This document shows, in pieces, positions 61,253 through 64,000 of a DNA stretch of 64,000 bases. The notes beneath the pieces were generated by a model, which made no database searches, had not been told where the DNA came from, and worked only from the letters and a program-made list of their open reading frames with translations. This DNA is from GCA-2684655 sp045105235 (GTDB lineage: Bacteria > Planctomycetota > UBA1135 > UBA2386): the NCBI GenBank assembly GCA_045105235.1, contig JBGCDH010000010.1:1-64000 (forward strand), given 5' to 3'. The number at the start of each line of letters is the position of its first letter. Within the stretch, counting starts at the first letter, position 1. The translations under genes and the position numbers were made by a program.

Positions 61253-63586
61253 CTACTCGCCCGGCACGTACCACTGCGGCAGACAGTAGACCCACTTGTT
61301 CCAACGCGAGCTGTCGGAGACGTCGCCGCGGATCATTTCGCCGTACTGCAGGGCCTTGGCCTGCACGGTCGTGTCTTCGGTCTCGTCGGCCAGCAAGAAC
61401 AGACTCGCTAGCAAGAACGTGTGCGCGCCGCCCAGCGGCGAATCGCCAAAGTGAGCACCCACCGACAGCCCGTCCCAGTAGTTGGCGGGCACGACCGAGC
61501 CGTTGAACGACGCCGGCACGTAGTAGCGCAGCCCCTGCGCCACAAAGCCGAACGACGGGTGGTTCATGTTGGTGACCCACGAGTATTCGACCGTCGTCGC
61601 CACGTCTTCGGCGATCGTCAGCAGCGCCGGCTCTTCAAAGACGCGGTAGGCGCCGAGGAAGCCGTAGAGCACCGCACCGTGCTGCCACGGCATGAAGAAC
61701 TCGTTGTTCTGCGGATACTGGGTCGTCGGGTAGTTGGACTGCAGGCGCAGGGCCTTGCTCGGGTGGTCCTTGCTCCGCTCCGGCTCGATGATTTCGTTGA
61801 CGCGCCGCATCGCATACTGCTTCAGCGACTCATCCCGGGTCACCTGGTAGATCTGCGCGAAGCCGTGCATGCACCAACCCTCGGCACGCGCTTCCTGCAG
61901 CGCCGACGTGTAGTAGTACTGCAGGCGCATCAGTCCCTTCAGGCTCTCGCCGAGCTGGCGCAGCTCTTCCTTGGCCCAGGCATCGCCACTGACGGTCCAG
62001 TAGTCAAAAAGCAGGTCGGTCGACCAGTGCTCGTGGTCGAAGTGATTCCATCCGTGCGGCTGCGTGATGAACTGCGCGGGACGGTAGTTCGGGTAGGGAT
62101 CGTTGCTGCTGTTCTTCTGCACCCTGGCCCTTCCGAGGTGCTCGCCGGGCAGGTTGAGGCTCGGCAAGCCGTCCCACAGCAGGATCTGCTGCTCGGCGCC
62201 GACTTCGAGGCCGTAGAGGTGGTAGGGACGCACCGCCTGGATCCAGGCCATCTGCTCCAGCTTGGTCAGCAGCAGGTGGTTTTGGCCCTGGATCGCGTGC
62301 GCCAGCTCCGGGCTCAGCGGGTGGTTGCGCGGCGTGCCGGTCGTGGCACTGCCCTGCGCGTCGCCGCGAGCCCCCCACGTGCCAAACCAATCGCGCCCGT
62401 CCCAGTCTTCGTATTCGTTTTGCGCCCACTGGTTGGCGTCGGCCGGTCCGGCAAGCGGTCCGCCGAGCAAACCAGCCGCCGCCGTGCGCTCCCACGTTTC
62501 CTGACTCGCGAGCGCAAACATCGGATCGCCGATCATCGCCGAAGCGGTGTTGCTCCAGCGCTCGAGGTCCGCCGGCTGGGCGCCGTTGGGCTCAAAGCGC
62601 AGCAAGAAGCGATAGCGGCGCGTCGAGCCGTCGCCGATGTAGGTCTGGTTCATGACCCGGAAGCCATCGTAGTTGCCGTCCATGTTGGACGAGCTCTCGA
62701 TGCTGTGCTTGTCCTTGCGGTACGGCAGCGCTTCGGTCGCGCCCTTGACGAGGAAGTGCGCCGAGCTGACGTCCACGGTCCCAAGCGCCACGAGGTTGGG
62801 ATCGTCGTTGTTCGCCGGCACGTTGTCGGCGCCGAGGTAGTCGTTGCCGACAATCCAGTCGACCATGACAAACGGCATGTCGTGGTATTCCGTGACATAG
62901 AACGTCGACGTCAAGAAGTCGCGACCAATGCCGGTACCCGACCACGGCTGGTGGTAGGTGCGGTAGCGCCGGGTCTCGATCAGCGGGGTGCTCTGCAGCA
63001 CCTCGCCGTCCCCCTCGAGAAAGCCGCGGTAGCCAACCTGGAACGTGTCGCGGACCTGCGCACCGATCTCGAGGCTGGGCCAAAACTGCGCGACCCACTC
63101 GTTGCGCTCAAAGCTGCCCTCGAGCGCCGACTCATCCTGGCCGATTTCGTAGCTCTTCTTTTCGCTCGCTTCGACCTCGTCGGTGAACTGCGCCTGGGCC
63201 ACCTTGACCGAGCCATCCGGCCAGAGCTGAAGCGGCAGCCACGCCGTCTGGTGGCCGTTGACGACCATGTCGTCGAGTGCCGTCGGCTGGTAGCCACCCT
63301 CCGGAAAGGGAACGGATACCGTCACCGTCTCGGTCCGATCTTCGTTCGCGCGGTTGTCGACCGAGAACGTCAGCGGAATCGAAAGCGGGTTGCCGTAGTT
63401 GCCCGGAGCACCCGGGCCACCGCCACCGCCTGGGTTGCCGCCGCCGCCGCCGCCGCCGCCGCCACTTCCCCCGGTATCCTCCGGACCCGCACCACAGGCG
63501 CCGAGCAAGAGGCAGGATCCGATCGCAAGACGCTGCAGCAGCGGGGATGCGTTCGGTCGAGAAGTAGGATGTTGGTCGCGTGTCAT
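61253..63586 (-). CDS. large lipoprotein resembling PcRGLX/YetA-like polysaccharide lyases
   Basis: The 777-residue protein has a lipoprotein signal (LLQRLAIGSCLLLGACG, lipobox Cys about residue 31) and a poly-Gly linker (about 40-60). A beta-rich RIFT-barrel-like domain opens LSIPLTFSVDNRANEDRTET, and includes LPLQLWPDGSVKVAQAQFTD. A large alpha/alpha-toroid-like C-terminal half follows (YYYTSALQEARAEGWCMHGF, FFMPWQHGAVLYGFLGAYRV, GGAHTFLLASLFLLADETED). This order is like exo-rhamnogalacturonan lyase-type enzymes, so a surface polysaccharide-degrading or -binding role is likely; catalytic residues are not assigned. I chose the ATG at 63584-63586 so that the signal peptide is N-terminal. Confidence 0.75.
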   Translation of the reverse strand: MTRDQHPTSRPNASPLLQRLAIGSCLLLGACGAGPEDTGGSGGGGGGGGGNPGGGGGPGAPGNYGNPLSIPLTFSVDNRANEDRTETVTVSVPFPEGGYQPTALDDMVVNGHQTAWLPLQLWPDGSVKVAQAQFTDEVEASEKKSYEIGQDESALEGSFERNEWVAQFWPSLEIGAQVRDTFQVGYRGFLEGDGEVLQSTPLIETRRYRTYHQPWSGTGIGRDFLTSTFYVTEYHDMPFVMVDWIVGNDYLGADNVPANNDDPNLVALGTVDVSSAHFLVKGATEALPYRKDKHSIESSSNMDGNYDGFRVMNQTYIGDGSTRRYRFLLRFEPNGAQPADLERWSNTASAMIGDPMFALASQETWERTAAAGLLGGPLAGPADANQWAQNEYEDWDGRDWFGTWGARGDAQGSATTGTPRNHPLSPELAHAIQGQNHLLLTKLEQMAWIQAVRPYHLYGLEVGAEQQILLWDGLPSLNLPGEHLGRARVQKNSSNDPYPNYRPAQFITQPHGWNHFDHEHWSTDLLFDYWTVSGDAWAKEELRQLGESLKGLMRLQYYYTSALQEARAEGWCMHGFAQIYQVTRDESLKQYAMRRVNEIIEPERSKDHPSKALRLQSNYPTTQYPQNNEFFMPWQHGAVLYGFLGAYRVFEEPALLTIAEDVATTVEYSWVTNMNHPSFGFVAQGLRYYVPASFNGSVVPANYWDGLSVGAHFGDSPLGGAHTFLLASLFLLADETEDTTVQAKALQYGEMIRGDVSDSSRWNKWVYCLPQWYVPGE
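63437..63463. repeat. GCC x9 tract encoding poly-Gly linker
   Basis: Nine consecutive GCC triplets on the plus strand encode nine glycines on the minus strand, directly after the lipobox region of the large lipoprotein. It probably forms a flexible tether from the membrane. Confidence 0.9.
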
Positions 63587-63765
63587 GTTCTCCGCACACC
63601 CCGAGCATGGGGTCTTCTGTGCACGAGATGCATCGGCGCCGGCGCGCGCCGCCTTTGGGCCACCTGCACGGTCGTCGCATTTCGAGATTGGCGCCGGCCT
63701 CAACCTGGGCATTCTGCGATGCGGACTTGGCGTTCTCGTCCGCCGCGGCTAGCTTGTGGCCTCCG

Positions 63766-63852
63766 GCGAGAGTGGCGGAATTGGCAGACGCACGGGCTTT
63801 AGGTGCCCGCGAGCATTAGCTCATCAGGGTTCGAGTCCCTGCTCTCGCACCA
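63766..63852 (+). tRNA. tRNA-Leu (anticodon UAG)
   Basis: The acceptor stem GCGAGAG (63766-63772) pairs with CTCTCGC (63842-63848), followed by A and an encoded CCA (63850-63852). The D-arm TGGCGGAATTGGCAGACGC is typical of class II leucine tRNAs. The anticodon stem CGGGC/GCCCG encloses the loop TTTAGGT, giving UAG (reads CUA and other CUN codons). A long variable arm (about CGAGCATTAGCTC) and the T-arm with GGTTCGAGTCC are present. Confidence 0.97.
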
Positions 63853-64000
63853 TTTCAGGACGGCACGACCTGCATCCCCGCGCCGCGCGAGCTGCGCGCG
63901 ACTTTGCCGCGGGGGCTGCCGCAGAGGGTGGCCGTCGCGCGCGGCGCTCGGATCGCGCTCTCAACAAGAGGTTGCGCCGCGGTCGATCCGCCCTAAGCTC
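63853..64000. other. right-edge sequence, nothing assigned
   Basis: The 148 bases after the tRNA are very GC-rich. I see no clear start, terminator or second tRNA. Confidence 0.4.

Overview
This GC-rich chromosomal window looks like a planctomycete or a close relative. The main grounds are the mix of large secreted beta-propeller proteins, a tricorn-type protease, a MoxR/vWA/beta-propeller ternary system, many lipoproteins, frequent GTG/TTG starts and few clear Shine-Dalgarno sites. The assignment is inference from gene content, because there is no rRNA or marker-gene block.

Layout. (1) 1-24 kb is a cell-surface polysaccharide locus. A tightly coupled minus-strand operon (11.9 kb down to 0.5 kb) begins with a single-module type I polyketide synthase (KS-AT-KR-DH-ACP-TE) and continues with three glycosyltransferases and a Wzx-like flippase. 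Next to it lie further glycosyltransferases, a Wzz/Wzc-like chain-length protein with a degenerate kinase domain, a Wza-like export lipoprotein, a beta-helix lipoprotein, an O-antigen ligase/polymerase and a WecG/TagA-type transferase. (2) 24-30.5 kb holds a two-subunit molybdenum hydroxylase (isoquinoline-oxidoreductase type) and a tricorn protease homologue. (3) 30.6-40.6 kb holds mostly secreted proteins: a small membrane protein, a thioredoxin-fold protein with an in-frame TGA where the first Cys of a CPHC motif should be, a BNR/sortilin-like propeller with a PDZ insert, two more propeller proteins and a redoxin. (4) 40.8-43.7 kb is gcvP. (5) 43.7-54 kb is a coupled operon: HlyD-like adaptor, small helical protein, MoxR AAA+ ATPase, bpX-like protein, degenerate vWA protein, bpX6/TPR/propeller protein, and a PDZ/alpha-toroid protein. 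(6) 54-61.2 kb carries a membrane protein and a diacetamido-uronate-type sugar cassette (epimerase-like/aminotransferase fusion, Gfo/Idh/MocA dehydrogenase, hexapeptide acetyltransferase). The cassette is interrupted by a 2.4 kb segment of different character that contains an orphan gene and a broken Cys-rich gene. (7) 61.2-63.9 kb holds a large lipoprotein resembling rhamnogalacturonan-lyase-like enzymes, and a tRNA-Leu(UAG).

The most striking observation is at 31268-32458. Two reading-frame pieces in the same frame are separated by a single TGA. That TGA falls at the redox-active position of a thioredoxin fold (U-P-H-C). It is followed 24 nt later by a perfect 7-bp hairpin with a GGUCU loop, as expected for a bacterial SECIS element. 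I interpret this as a selenoprotein that ordinary gene calling would truncate. Other points of interest are the PKS inside a glycan operon with inverted KR-DH order, the ternary conflict-type operon, and the epimerase-like/aminotransferase fusion.
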